Of a stretch of 59,574 nucleotides of DNA, positions 43,329-52,707 are shown in pieces. Position 1 is the first letter of the stretch; each line of letters begins with the position of its first letter. Source of the stretch: JAAXGI01 sp963579625. GTDB taxonomy: Bacteria; Gemmatimonadota; Gemmatimonadetes; Longimicrobiales; Gaopeijiaceae. Below the pieces are notes generated by a model, which ran no database searches, had not been told where the DNA came from, and was given only the letters and a program-made list of their open reading frames with translations. Location of the stretch: the NCBI GenBank assembly GCA_963579625.1, contig CAUZHN010000006.1, forward strand, positions 1 to 59,574, given 5' to 3'. The position numbers and the translations under genes were made by a program.

Positions 43329-44777
43329 TTACTGATTGTCGCTATCCAGACGCACAGCCTTTAATACTTCTCTCGTCAAGTCCCAGCGATTGAAACCCTG
43401 CCGACCGTAATCCAGGCCGCGACGTACAATGACGAGATCATGTGAGGGAACAATGATCGTGTACTGTCCACGATTCCCCACGGTGGCGTAGGCATCTGCA
43501 GGAACATCGGTCCGGTTATCAGGCACCAGCCAAAAGTGGCCGCCGTATGAATTGCCGCGCTCCGCTGTCGATGGGGCGGGTGTCCGGACAAAGTCGATCC
43601 AATCCTCTGAGAGGAGTCTCTCGCCATCCCAAACTCCACCCTGTATATACAGAAGTCCGAGGCGTGCCAGATCCCGCGCATTAGTGTAGATCTGACTGCT
43701 CATGATGAAATCCCCAAAACGATCAACACCCAGAAGCGTGTTCCGCATGCCAATTCGATCAAGCAGGGCGCGACGTGGGAACTCTAGATATGCCTGGTTG
43801 CTACCGAGAGCCAACTTCATCGCGTAGACGGCGAGAAGCGTGTCATAGTTCTCGTAATCGAAATTCGTCCCGGGCTCACGGATCAACGCACGGTTCCGAG
43901 CACCTTGAACCGAGCTTGTGCCGGCCCAATAGGAAAGGCCGGATCCTGTCGCGTACTCGAGACCTTCATTGTCGATGGGATACAGACCGCTTGACATGTT
44001 CAGAACATGGCGCAGCGTAATAGCCGAACGGGGATCGGACTCAGGTGACGACACATCCGGAAACCAATCGAAAGGAAGAGGTTCGTCCAGAGCCATCCGC
44101 TGGTCGTCAACCAACATACCGATAAGCGTAGCAGCGATGCTCTTGGCGGTAGACCAGGTGCGAGTCCTCGTCGAGACGTTCACTCCGGGCGCATACCGTT
44201 CGTGAATGATTTTGCCCCTGTGCACGACCATTAGGCTCAAGGTCACCTGTTCTGGGGACTCTCGATCGAAGGCCCAATTGGAGGCGGCGTGTAGTGCCGC
44301 TGCATCAACGTTGGGGGGAAGTAACACATCCTCGACCAAATCTCCGTTCGGCCACTGAATCGTAGCAGGATCCCCTGGCGGAGATGCCAAATTTAGGACC
44401 GGAAGGCTGGCAATGTCGTCGAAGGTCTGATCTGGCGACATAATGACGCAACCTAATCCCTCGCGAAACGCGGAGCGGATCGTAGGCATCCTGTCCATGC
44501 CACCGATAGCAACCGTCTTGCGTGCCCAGTCAATAACGTAATCCCCACCCGCTGCCGTCCCCACCCGCTCCGGCAGGAATGCCAACTCTTGGTCGAACAC
44601 CTGTTCTATGGCCCGATTGGACGTGAAGAGTCCGTTACATGTCATCACGGCCTGCTGGCCGTGCCGGACCATCTCCCGATTGAATCGCCAGTAGTCGTAG
44701 CGTTCTTCCTGTTGGGCGTTGATACTTGAGGCGAAAAGCAGTCCGAGAGTAGCGAAGAGGACCAGAGGACGTTTCAT
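43329..44777 (-). CDS. Serine hydrolase, class C beta-lactamase family (second copy)
   Basis: A 482-residue exported protein. The signal peptide (about 1-21) is followed by an N-terminal extension of some 170 residues, then RTWSTAKSIAATLIG (STAK, the SxxK nucleophile), VLNMSSGLYP, NFDYENYDTLLA (YEN, the YxN motif) and GNRGQYTIIVPSHDLVIVRRG near the KTG position. All three catalytic motifs of the esterase/D-aminopeptidase branch are present. GGAAGG precedes ATG 44777. The substrate is unknown and a resistance role should not be assumed. Confidence 0.9.
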   Translation of the reverse strand: MKRPLVLFATLGLLFASSINAQQEERYDYWRFNREMVRHGQQAVMTCNGLFTSNRAIEQVFDQELAFLPERVGTAAGGDYVIDWARKTVAIGGMDRMPTIRSAFREGLGCVIMSPDQTFDDIASLPVLNLASPPGDPATIQWPNGDLVEDVLLPPNVDAAALHAASNWAFDRESPEQVTLSLMVVHRGKIIHERYAPGVNVSTRTRTWSTAKSIAATLIGMLVDDQRMALDEPLPFDWFPDVSSPESDPRSAITLRHVLNMSSGLYPIDNEGLEYATGSGLSYWAGTSSVQGARNRALIREPGTNFDYENYDTLLAVYAMKLALGSNQAYLEFPRRALLDRIGMRNTLLGVDRFGDFIMSSQIYTNARDLARLGLLYIQGGVWDGERLLSEDWIDFVRTPAPSTAERGNSYGGHFWLVPDNRTDVPADAYATVGNRGQYTIIVPSHDLVIVRRGLDYGRQGFNRWDLTREVLKAVRLDSDNQ

Positions 44778-45168
44778 TGGGACCTTCCCGGGGGGCTAAA
44801 AGGGAGTATGTCTCACTTGGGATACCTTCGGCCAAAATGCTCTCTGCGGGAGGGGTCGGCAAGAAGAGTCGAATTGCTTGTCGAGCTTCGTCTCTTGCGT
44901 TTGATGTTCGACCCCGGCTAGATGTTCGAACTTGGCATCTGGTATCCAGAACACAGCGTCGGTGGATCGGGGTCTGGCAAGCATCACATTGTCAGCCAGC
45001 GGCAATCCAGTTTCCGTTCTCATTGTCGTTACTGCGATGGCAAGTGCCCGTCTAGGTTTACCACTTGTTCACGTTTTATCTGGGTCGCTGCTAACAGGGC
45101 TGCTGCCGGCTCGGGCTGGGTTCGGACTTTCCTAAAAGACTTCGAATAAGGTGTTGTCTGGCAAGCAT
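44778..45168. other. Gene-free stretch
   Basis: This 391-bp interval lies between the serine hydrolase start and the copD stop, both on the minus strand. A plus-strand frame (about 44932-45135) encodes a hydrophobic tail (VLIVVTAMASARLGLPLVHV) that may be a membrane-protein fragment, but no family is recognised. No tRNA or confident terminator was found. The serine hydrolase promoter must lie here. Confidence 0.4.
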
Positions 45169-46089
45169 TCATGGGGTTGGTATCCCGGTAAGAACCGCAG
45201 TGAATGCGAGTACAATGCCGGCTGTTGCCACCTCCCACGCTGCTCTGCGACGAACTGTTCGACGACCCGTGGATGATTCCAATGTCGGGAGGCCGAATCT
45301 CCAGTTGATGAGGCCCATAATTAAGACTGTGCCTGCTAACAGGAGCTTCCAGAGAAGGACTCTGCCATATGGTGTGGACCAGAGATCCTGAATAGCCGAG
45401 AGATGATAAAAGGACAGGGTTCCGCCCATCAGGATCAGAACCGGTACTGCAGTGAGAGCAACCGGAGAAAACGCTCTCAGTTGGGCGGCAAGGAGGGATT
45501 CTCGGTCCCCCAATCGACTCCCCACGACAAGGATTAGCGTGAGGGATCCCATCCAGGCTCCTACGGCCAAGATGTGAGACGCGTCGGCAATAACGGCGAT
45601 GATCCTGTGAATCCCGGTTTCGGACATGGCATGGCTAGAGAGAGCCAGCGTTACCGGCAAGGCGATGACGAGGATTACCAAGGCCATCCAGCCCAGTGCA
45701 GAGCGGTGCACCAACTTCCCAGAATTCAACGACAGCAATAGAAGTAGGATGCCCTGAACGACCCAAACCTTCCCCCAGAAGGTTTCTCGAAGGAGGAAGG
45801 ACACGTCCTCGATAAGGGGCACGAAAGGATCCCTGAAGCCAAGGATCTGGACTACGAAACTAAGTACCCAGACAGGTATGAGAAGAATCGCCGTCGCCTT
45901 GCCGATGCGAGCGACCCCTCGGGAGAGCTCCTGGAATGCCTTCGGTGTTTGTGGGCCGACGTCGTCTGTCTGGAGGACCGCTATTGCGGCAGGCCGTACG
46001 ATCCCAGTCCACGCGACGACCCCAACGATCAGCAGCACACCAACGTGCATGAGCCAGCGTTGGAGTGGGCCAAGCAGGGCCTCAATCAC
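45169..46089 (-). CDS. copD: CopD-type copper-resistance membrane protein
   Basis: A 306-residue integral membrane protein with eight predicted helices, of the CopD family, thought to work with CopC in copper handling across the inner membrane. Conserved features include WGKVWVVQGILLLLL, ALSSHAM, DASHILAVGAWMGSLTLIL (His in a helix) and RVLLWKLLLAGTVLIMGLINWR. The GTG start overlaps the CopC stop by 4 bp, indicating coupling. Identification is firm at family level; the direction of copper transport is not determined by sequence. Confidence 0.88.
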   Translation of the reverse strand: MIEALLGPLQRWLMHVGVLLIVGVVAWTGIVRPAAIAVLQTDDVGPQTPKAFQELSRGVARIGKATAILLIPVWVLSFVVQILGFRDPFVPLIEDVSFLLRETFWGKVWVVQGILLLLLSLNSGKLVHRSALGWMALVILVIALPVTLALSSHAMSETGIHRIIAVIADASHILAVGAWMGSLTLILVVGSRLGDRESLLAAQLRAFSPVALTAVPVLILMGGTLSFYHLSAIQDLWSTPYGRVLLWKLLLAGTVLIMGLINWRFGLPTLESSTGRRTVRRRAAWEVATAGIVLAFTAVLTGIPTP

Positions 46090-46526
46090 TCAGTTGTGAC
46101 TTGGAACCCGAAATCGCCGTTCTCGGCATGACCATCCTGAGCCATCGCCCTCCAGTACACTGTGTAGCTGCCTGGCTCTAGTAACGTCTCGGGCCGGATA
46201 AACACCTGCAAAGGGTCCTCCCCGTCCGCAGCTGCCTCGGTTGAGGCGACGAGTTCGTTCATTCCATCGGCAATGCGGATCGAGGTCGCGTCGATCTGGG
46301 GGGCCTCGGTGAAGAACAACCGCACCTCCTCGAGCGTCCTCTCGACAGTCGCATCTGCGGCGGGCAAGGAACTCCTGAGGGCGAGATGCCTGAATGTCGC
46401 TGCGCGTATCTCCTCAGGGCGGTCAATAGTTGTCCCTAGGGCGGAGATCAACACTGCCAGAGCAAGAAGAGCGGGTGGGGAACCCCGACGGATGGAAAAA
46501 GTCCGGGCGAATGTACGGAAAGTCAT
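46086..46526 (-). CDS. copC: CopC-domain periplasmic copper-binding protein
   Basis: A 146-residue protein from ATG 46526, supported by GAGGAG; a longer frame exists but lacks a site. The signal peptide precedes a CopC domain: FRHLALRSSLPAADATVE, VRLFFTEAPQ, LLEPGSYTVYWRAMAQDGHAENGDFGFQV. The DGH histidine and the early RHLAL His match known Cu(II) ligands, although the N-terminal H is a few residues inside instead of at the mature terminus. It binds periplasmic copper and is coupled to copD. Confidence 0.88.
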   Translation of the reverse strand: MTFRTFARTFSIRRGSPPALLALAVLISALGTTIDRPEEIRAATFRHLALRSSLPAADATVERTLEEVRLFFTEAPQIDATSIRIADGMNELVASTEAAADGEDPLQVFIRPETLLEPGSYTVYWRAMAQDGHAENGDFGFQVTTE

Positions 46527-46702
46527 GAAATCATCTCCTCGTCCAAATGGCCGTTCCATATTGTACAGCGTGCTGCCGGAGTTGGCGACCCCAGCTCATC
46601 AGCTTGCCGGGACCAGGAGAAGCTGTGCACAATGGTAAGACGCTAAGCCTGCGCACTTGGTTCTCGCAGCACACCTTCCTCCATCCGGCCCGGAGCTGAC
46701 AG

Positions 46703-47593
46703 ATGTCACATGAGCGAATGAAAGCGAGCGATTTTCCGCAAGAAGTCCTGAGCCTGTTCGATAAATACGTGCACGGGATGATTGATCGACGCAGCTTTCT
46801 CGACGGCGCCGCGAAGTTTGCTGTCGGGGGGATCACGGCAGCCAGCATGTTCGAAGCCCTCCGCCCCCGCTACGTCTGGGCTCGTCACGTCGCGCCTGAT
46901 GACGCCCGTATCCAGACTGAGTATGTGGACTACGAGTCGCCGAACGGCTCAGGTACGATGAGAGGATACATGGCGCGGCCAGCGACAGATGCCCGGCGGC
47001 CTGCCATCCTGGTGATTCATGAGAACCGAGGACTAAACCCGTACATCGAAGACGTCGTTCGCCGATTTGCCGCTGCCGACTTCTTGGCCTTTGGGCCCGA
47101 TGCCCTCACGCCACTTGGTGGCTATCCGGGCAATGACGACGATGGTCGGACCCTGCAGAGTCAACTTGATCGTGGCACGATGGTAGAGGACTTTGTGGCT
47201 GCCGCTGAGTTCCTGATGGCGAGGCCGGAGAGCACGGGGCGTGTCGGTGCGGTGGGATTCTGCTTCGGGGGTGGGGTCGTGAATACGCTGGCGGTACGGC
47301 TCCCGAACTTGGGTGCTGGCGTGCCCTTCTACGGGTCACAGCCCTCAGCAGAGGATGTCCCTCTGATCCAGGCTCCTCTCATGATGCAGTATGCGGGGCT
47401 GGACGACCGAATCAATGACGGGTGGCCGGCCTTCGACGTGGCTCTGCGCGGCAACGGAAAGACTTATTCGATGCATATGTACGGAGAAGTCAATCATGGT
47501 TTCCACAACGACACGACGCCCCGCTACGATGAGGCATCGGCAATGCTTGCACAAAGACGAACAATGAATTTCTTCAATGAGCATCTCAGGTAA
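46703..47593 (+). CDS. Dienelactone hydrolase family protein with Tat-like leader
   Basis: A 296-residue alpha/beta-hydrolase. IDRRSFLDGAAKFAVGGITAAS (about 26-47) is a Tat-like motif (RRxFL) with a hydrophobic stretch, so export is predicted after folding; the tatA gene is in the window. The core shows RPAILVIHENRGL, GAVGFCFGGGVVN (cysteine nucleophile in GxCxGG), an Asp in AGLDDRIND and NHGFHND (catalytic His). The Cys-Asp-His triad is complete. Such proteins act on dienelactones or other esters; the substrate is unknown. The copper gene pair lies upstream on the other strand. Confidence 0.88.
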   Translation: MSHERMKASDFPQEVLSLFDKYVHGMIDRRSFLDGAAKFAVGGITAASMFEALRPRYVWARHVAPDDARIQTEYVDYESPNGSGTMRGYMARPATDARRPAILVIHENRGLNPYIEDVVRRFAAADFLAFGPDALTPLGGYPGNDDDGRTLQSQLDRGTMVEDFVAAAEFLMARPESTGRVGAVGFCFGGGVVNTLAVRLPNLGAGVPFYGSQPSAEDVPLIQAPLMMQYAGLDDRINDGWPAFDVALRGNGKTYSMHMYGEVNHGFHNDTTPRYDEASAMLAQRRTMNFFNEHLR

Positions 47594-47679
47594 TACCATA
47601 CCGATCAGGGAGTTCGCTCCAATGCTGAAGATGCGACTGAGTCTTTCCCTGAGAATTAACAAACAGTGAAGAGGGGGAA

Positions 47680-49105
47680 GTGAGAGTAGCTCGTACAGTC
47701 TTGGTCTTGATGGTCTTCTGGTATGTTGGAGCATGCCAGCCCGCCCTTTGACAACGGCGCATCCGCAGGATTACGAGTCCCGGTTGGGGACGCTCCGACG
47801 ATGGCTGTAACCTCCAACGGACAGTACATCTCCTGGCGAGAGCACATCATTGATGATGAGGCGATCCGGGGAGGGGACGGTCTGGTTATGGCTGACCTGG
47901 ATCTAGACGGTTGGCCCGATATCGTCTCGGTCCATGAGTCGGACACCGAATACGACGGCGTAGCAGATGGGCACATCCGGATCGCCTTTGGCACAGACGA
48001 CCCTAATCAATGGGGTCTCATTACTCTGGTGGAAGGACCGGAGGCTGGTGCGGCCGAAGATGTAGCGGTGGCCGACGTCAATGGTGACGGCTATCCCGAC
48101 ATCATCGCGGCCTGTGAGCTGGCACATCTAATCTATCTACAGAATCCCGGTAAGGACGCTAGAACATCCCGTTGGCAACGCATCATTCCGCCCGTCGCGA
48201 GGGACCGCGGCTCATACATCCGCGCCTTTTTCGCGGACTTCAACATGGACGGGTGGCCTGAGGTGGTGGCAGCTAACAAGGGGGCCCAGAGCCCCGGCGA
48301 ACAAAGAACCCAGCTGAATGCTATCTCCTAGTTCGAAATCTCGGGAGATCCGCTGGATGCATCCAGTTGGATCGAACATGAGTTAACCCGTGTTCTCATC
48401 CCCATCAACGCGCGGCCCGTAGACCTGGACGGCGACGGGGATCTCGATGTGGTTGGTGGCTCCCGTGGCGAGCGACGGATCATGTGGTTTGAGAACACTG
48501 GCGAAGCTGATATCCGCTTTGTAGAGCACCGCATCGAGATTGATGACTCGTCCGTGGAGGCGACGGGTTTCAACCTCGACTTCGTCGACCTGAGTGGTGA
48601 TGACAGGCTCGACATTGTCCTTGGGACTCCTCGACCTCGAACATTTTTGGTGTGGCTGGAACAGCCACCAGATGCAGATGAGGTGTGGAGGTCCCACGGC
48701 ATCGGCACTACGGCGCCGGACCACGTCACCGGGTTCGCCCTCGCCGATATCAACGAGGATGGGAACCTGGACGTAGTCGTCGGAGGCTATAGCCGTGGGC
48801 CGAGAGACATAGACGGCGACGTCACGCGTTACGATCCCCTCGGCCGACTCGCATGGTTCGAGCATCCGGGCGATCCCAGTGCCACCTGGATCCGGCATGA
48901 TATCTCGCGGCGAAAGCGGGGAATGTTCGACAAGTTCCTCTCCCGTGACATGGATGGAGACGGCGACATCGATTTCGTGGGAACTCGTGGGAACAGCGTT
49001 CCTCATGACGGCGTCTTCTGGCTGGAGCAGGTTCGAAATGCCGAACCGGGACCTTCCTTCTCGCGGGCGAATGAGGTCGATAGTGAGGAGATGCTGCTCC
49101 CTTAA
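47680..49105 (+). pseudogene. Broken FG-GAP/VCBS-repeat lipoprotein gene
   Basis: A lipoprotein leader starts at GTG 47680 (RVARTVLVLMVFWYVGAC, lipobox VGAC) but meets TGA at 47749-47751. The body continues in the next frame with FG-GAP calcium motifs (ADLDLDGWPDIV, ADVNGDGYPDII, ADFNMDGWPEVV) to a TAG at 48329-48331, and resumes in the same frame (DLDGDGDLDVV, DLSGDDRLDIV, ADINEDGNLDVV, DMDGDGDIDFV) to 49105. A one-base shift near 47745 plus a TGG-to-TAG change at NAIS*FEISGD would restore one propeller of about 470 residues. It is a recent pseudogene, or an assembly error. Confidence 0.8.
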
Positions 49106-49190
49106 AGAGAATGAGGAGCCAACGATTCCTGTTCATATCTCACTGGTTGATCGGGCGGAGGCCTGAGTTCCCCCGGTCTTGTGATCTCGC

Positions 49191-50027
49191 TCAGTGAGTC
49201 ATCATCCACACGATGATGTTTATGCCTACGGCGTACGCGTCGGGTGAAAACTGATAGAAGAACCGTGGATCCTCCGCCTCGCGCTCCCAGCCATCGGCAA
49301 TGTCGGTATTGTGAGTGATCAGGACCATGATGCGCCCGTCGTCATCGAGTACAGCTCGAATGTGAGGTTGGCGGCTTTCGAAGCCCCGCTCAGAGGTTCC
49401 CCCTCCGCTACGCCTCCAGTGTTGGATGGAGGGGATCTGAGGCAGTCGCGGCACGTCGTAGACGATCCCGAAGAGCGGGTGCTCCATTGATAGGTCCACG
49501 ATCGTTCGACCAGGGAATACTAGCTCCATTTGCTGCACCCACTGGTTCCAGGCGGCGTTTCCCCAAAAATCATCCACCCAGAGGAAGCCTCCCTTCTCTA
49601 GGTACTTGCGGAGGGCTCCGGCTTCATCCGCCTCGAAGCCGGCGACCCCGACGTGAGAGGCGAAGAGAAATGGACACTGGAACAGATTGGGGTCGGTGGC
49701 ACGCACGATTGCAAACCCGGGCTCACCATGTTCCCATCCAGAGATCGGCGTAGGAGTAAGTTGGGAGAGCCGGGTAGTGAGGTTACGGTCGGCCTGGGGG
49801 AAGTCCGTATCCCAACTTGACCCGCCTGGTTCCCGCCGGACCTCTAGGAATGCAAGGCGACAGAAGGTGAAGCCACCCGGGCGATCCGGAAGGCCGTCAC
49901 CAAGGCGCACGCGGGTCCCCCCTCGACGGTAGCCTTGTGCATCAACCGTGAGGGGGGTCGTGACTGCGATCAGGCCAACCAGGACGTGGAGGATGACTCG
50001 AGCCCGTAGCCGTCCGAAGAACACCAC
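49191..50027 (-). CDS. DUF4159 domain protein
   Basis: A 278-residue exported protein (signal peptide about 10-31, ending VDAQ) of the DUF4159 family. Motifs are GFTFCRLAFLEVRR, LTPTPISGWEHGEP, FLFASHVGVAGFEADEAGALRKYLEKGGFLWVDDFWG, IVDLSMEHPLFGIVYD and HIRAVLDDDGRIMVLITHNTDIADGWE. The domain resembles glutamine-amidotransferase-like folds but the function is unknown. A GTG start is used. It begins 10 bp after the NHL gene's stop, so the two form an operon. Confidence 0.85.
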   Translation of the reverse strand: MVFFGRLRARVILHVLVGLIAVTTPLTVDAQGYRRGGTRVRLGDGLPDRPGGFTFCRLAFLEVRREPGGSSWDTDFPQADRNLTTRLSQLTPTPISGWEHGEPGFAIVRATDPNLFQCPFLFASHVGVAGFEADEAGALRKYLEKGGFLWVDDFWGNAAWNQWVQQMELVFPGRTIVDLSMEHPLFGIVYDVPRLPQIPSIQHWRRSGGGTSERGFESRQPHIRAVLDDDGRIMVLITHNTDIADGWEREAEDPRFFYQFSPDAYAVGINIIVWMMTH

Positions 50028-50036
50028 TTTAGTCCC

Positions 50037-51101
50037 TTAGGGTCTCACCCTCATGTACTTCCGAAGCATTCGAGGCCTGGGCTCGCCGCCGTACATGTTG
50101 CCCTCACTATCCACCGTAACGAACTCCGCCCCGTTTCCAGATGCGTCGCGGGGATCCGCCCAGGGGAAGCGGATGAACTCTGTTACCCAGCCCGTCGCGA
50201 TTTCCCCGATCCGAATCCCCATTTCATAGCCCGGGTTCTGCAAGTCGTCGGACTCCGAGTCTGCCACATAAATTCGTCCATTATCGTCGAAGGCGATTCC
50301 GCTTGGGCGTCCGAATTGGGTCCAGGTAGTGATGTGATTCCCCTGCTGGTCGAAGATCTGGATCCGGCTGTTGCTCCGATCACCCACGTATACCCGGCCA
50401 TCCGCGTCGATGTCGATCGCGTGGAGCGAACGGAATTCGCCTGGGCCGTAGCCGGTCTGGCCCCACGACATGATGTACTCTCCGTCATTGGTATACTTCA
50501 CCACACGGTTGTTGCCGGCATTACCGTGACCATCGGCGATGAAGACGTCGCCATTGTCGGCAACAGCGACATCACTGGGGGAGGTGAAGCTATATGGGCC
50601 GTCACCTTCAATTCCCCCCATACCGAGTGTCAGCAGCACTTCGCCCGTGGGGCTGAACTTGATGACCTGATGACCTCGAGAGTCACCCGCGGGAATATTC
50701 CCCGATCCCACGCCATCGGTCACCCACACGTTGCCGTTGAGGTCCACGTCGATCCCGTGGGGCCAGATGAACATCCCACTTCCGAAGCTTTCTACCACAT
50801 TGCCGGACGGATCAAATTTGATGACTGGGTCCAGATCCGAGTCGCGACATTCGTCTCCGAACCTTTCGGCTCCGGCATCGCAACGGACAACTGCCCAGAT
50901 GTGCCTCCCATCTCGATCCACCGTTGTTTTGCCTACAGCGCCCATCTCCCTTCCACCCGGCAGCTTCGCCCAGCCGTCGACTATTGCGTACGGATTCGAT
51001 GAGTTTTGAGCGACGACCTGTTCGGTCTGGGCAAATAACGCGATGCCCACTAGGGCGATAACCCAAGCTGCTGGTTGGGTCCTTCGAGTGAGAATTGACA
51101 T
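50037..51101 (-). CDS. Exported NHL-repeat beta-propeller protein (fourth copy)
   Basis: A 354-residue protein with a signal peptide (about 12-32) and NHL blades: KTTVDRDGRHIWAVVRCD, IDVDLNGNVWVTDGVGSGN, VAVADNGDVFIADGHGNAGNNRVVKY, IDIDADGRVYVGDRSNSRIQIF, IAFDDNGRIYVADSESDD and VTVDSEGNMYGGEPRPRMLRKY. It carries GAGGTGC before the ATG. It heads an operon with the DUF4159 gene. Closest relative in the window by eye is the 19.9-kb NHL protein. Confidence 0.86.
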   Translation of the reverse strand: MSILTRRTQPAAWVIALVGIALFAQTEQVVAQNSSNPYAIVDGWAKLPGGREMGAVGKTTVDRDGRHIWAVVRCDAGAERFGDECRDSDLDPVIKFDPSGNVVESFGSGMFIWPHGIDVDLNGNVWVTDGVGSGNIPAGDSRGHQVIKFSPTGEVLLTLGMGGIEGDGPYSFTSPSDVAVADNGDVFIADGHGNAGNNRVVKYTNDGEYIMSWGQTGYGPGEFRSLHAIDIDADGRVYVGDRSNSRIQIFDQQGNHITTWTQFGRPSGIAFDDNGRIYVADSESDDLQNPGYEMGIRIGEIATGWVTEFIRFPWADPRDASGNGAEFVTVDSEGNMYGGEPRPRMLRKYMRVRP

Positions 51102-51539
51102 GATTGCACCTCGTTCGACTTGGTCTGAGTTACACTATTAAAGAGGGCATCCCGAAGATTTGGGTTTCGGGTACCGGCAAGCGCAGAACCGATCAATCCC
51201 TCGTGAGGCTCAACCGTACGTTGCGGGTTTTGGACGGGCAAGGGCAAGAGTTGGTCTTACTTGGGGATTCGGTAGAGCGGATTGCCTGCCAAGGGGCCTA
51301 AACCACAACCTGAAACTGGACTCAGAGCTGTCCCTTCGCCGTTGTGGACACCCACTTGGTACGTAAAGACGGGATGGTCACTCGGCTTTGGCTTTGACTC
51401 ACGGTCAGCGGAGCATATGAACTGGTTTCGGAGACAGCCGTCGCGTTGAAGATGTTCGGGCTACTCCCGTCAAACCCAACCTCCTTTGCAGGGGCCGGCT
51501 GTTTAGCCCGCAGAATGTTACCGTTTCTTCCACTCGCCG

Positions 51540-51797
51540 ATCTTCGCGGGATTTCTTCTCGCTTCGTTTCAAAGGGAGACGCTCTTCAGACTTGGGCGGG
51601 AATATGTCCTCGAGAGGACCAGCGACTTCTACGAGATGGCACCTGACGATCGGCAGTTCCTGATGAGGCGAGTGGCGGGACCTGCAATGAGTGGCGATGG
51701 TCCGAGGTTCATCTTTGTCCAGAACTTCTTCTAGGAGTTGACGCAGGTTGCACCGGAGAAAGAGTTCCAACATGTGGGCGGACCCGACGAACCCTGA
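51540..51797 (+). pseudogene. C-terminal relic of a PD40/TolB-like (Ser/Thr kinase-type) protein (second)
   Basis: One frame reads ETLFRLGREYVLERTSDFYE, MAPDDRQFLMRR, then FIFVQNFF, TAG (51732-51734), ELTQVAPE, stop 51795-51797. It matches the last blade and tail of PD40 propellers fused to Ser/Thr kinases (YDVSPDGQRFLMIK, then VVVQNFFEELKRLVP). A GAG-to-TAG change accounts for the in-frame stop. No upstream blades are recognisable. It lies 28 bp before the LOG-like gene. Confidence 0.68.
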
Positions 51798-51824
51798 AGG
51801 TGCTGTTAGCGGGCAGAGGAACTA

Positions 51825-52457
51825 ATGAAGGGACAACCGAAGACGGCACTGAATCGCGGCCCGATTGTGGGAGTCATGGGCTCGGGCAGCGAGGGTCATA
51901 TTAATCGGTCTGCTCCACTTGGCCGGTGGTTGGCGGAGAGCGGCGTGCACCTTTTGACTGGAGGGGGAGGAGGTGTGATGGTGGCTGTAAGCGAATCTTT
52001 CCACAGTGTGTCCCAGCGTACTGGATCGGTGATTGGGATCATCCCGTGGGATGAGGACGCCGGGAAGCCGAGAGACGGGTATCCCAATCCCTGGGTGGAG
52101 ATCCCGATCTATACGCACCTTCCCTTGAGTGGTGGGCGGGGAAAGGAACCGTTGTCCCGGAATCATATCAATGTTCTATCTTCGGATGTGATCGTGGCTC
52201 TCCCGGGGGACACGGGCACCGCGAGTGAGGTGACGCTAGCTGTGGACTACCGGCGCCCGATTGTGGCATTCGTCGATTCCAAGGACCAGATTCCAGGCCT
52301 TAGTTCTAAGGTGCCAGTGGAGCCAGATTTCGAGGATGTCCGAGCCTTTGTCGGCGGAATCCTGAGGACGCTTGGGGATTACCATGATAGACATAGCGGT
52401 CGAAGTCTGGAGTGCAAAGTCCCATATGAAACGACGGATGTACGCCTACAAAAGTGA
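51825..52457 (+). CDS. LOG/SLOG-family nucleotide-binding protein
   Basis: A 210-residue cytosolic protein of the TIGR00725/LOG-like superfamily (Lonely-guy-type nucleotide hydrolases and Moco-carrier-like proteins). Motifs are GVMGSGSEGHINRSAPLGRWLAESGVHLLTGGGGGVM and VALPGDTGTASEVTLAVDYRRPIVAFV; the family signature PGGxGTxxE appears as PGDTGTASE. Possible roles are nucleoside-5'-monophosphate phosphoribohydrolase or metabolite carrier; the D for G substitution in the motif favours the non-canonical branch. The start follows a purine-rich GGGCAGAGGAA tract. It is immediately preceded by a PD40 relic. Confidence 0.82.
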   Translation: MKGQPKTALNRGPIVGVMGSGSEGHINRSAPLGRWLAESGVHLLTGGGGGVMVAVSESFHSVSQRTGSVIGIIPWDEDAGKPRDGYPNPWVEIPIYTHLPLSGGRGKEPLSRNHINVLSSDVIVALPGDTGTASEVTLAVDYRRPIVAFVDSKDQIPGLSSKVPVEPDFEDVRAFVGGILRTLGDYHDRHSGRSLECKVPYETTDVRLQK

Positions 52458-52707
52458 TGATTTGGTGGTGTGCTACAATCTAATTCGGCGCAAACACGCG
52501 GAAGAGTGCGTCAGGGGTTTGCCGATGGTGTTCAACGTCGAAACTGGAAGTGCTGACCAACGAGGGTGCAATGGCAGAGTAGAGTCTGAACAGATGAGAG
52601 GAGAAGATCTGGGCCCTGCCGGGACTTGCCTTAGCTTGAACACTGATGTTCAATCTCCTCCATTATCATCGGGGCCAACTGAGCGTCGATGTCTAGTGAG
52701 GTTGATC

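Noticed and set aside
23983..44777. The two serine hydrolases as antibiotic-resistance beta-lactamases
   Set aside because: Their motifs fit the broad esterase/D-aminopeptidase branch; substrate cannot be inferred.
44932..45135. Hydrophobic plus-strand frame opposite the copCD region
   Set aside because: No family match and no good ribosome site; may be chance.
52372..52707. Upstream extension of the M1 peptidase frame
   Set aside because: It overlaps the LOG-like gene and would bury the lipoprotein leader at 52708; taken as chance open frame.
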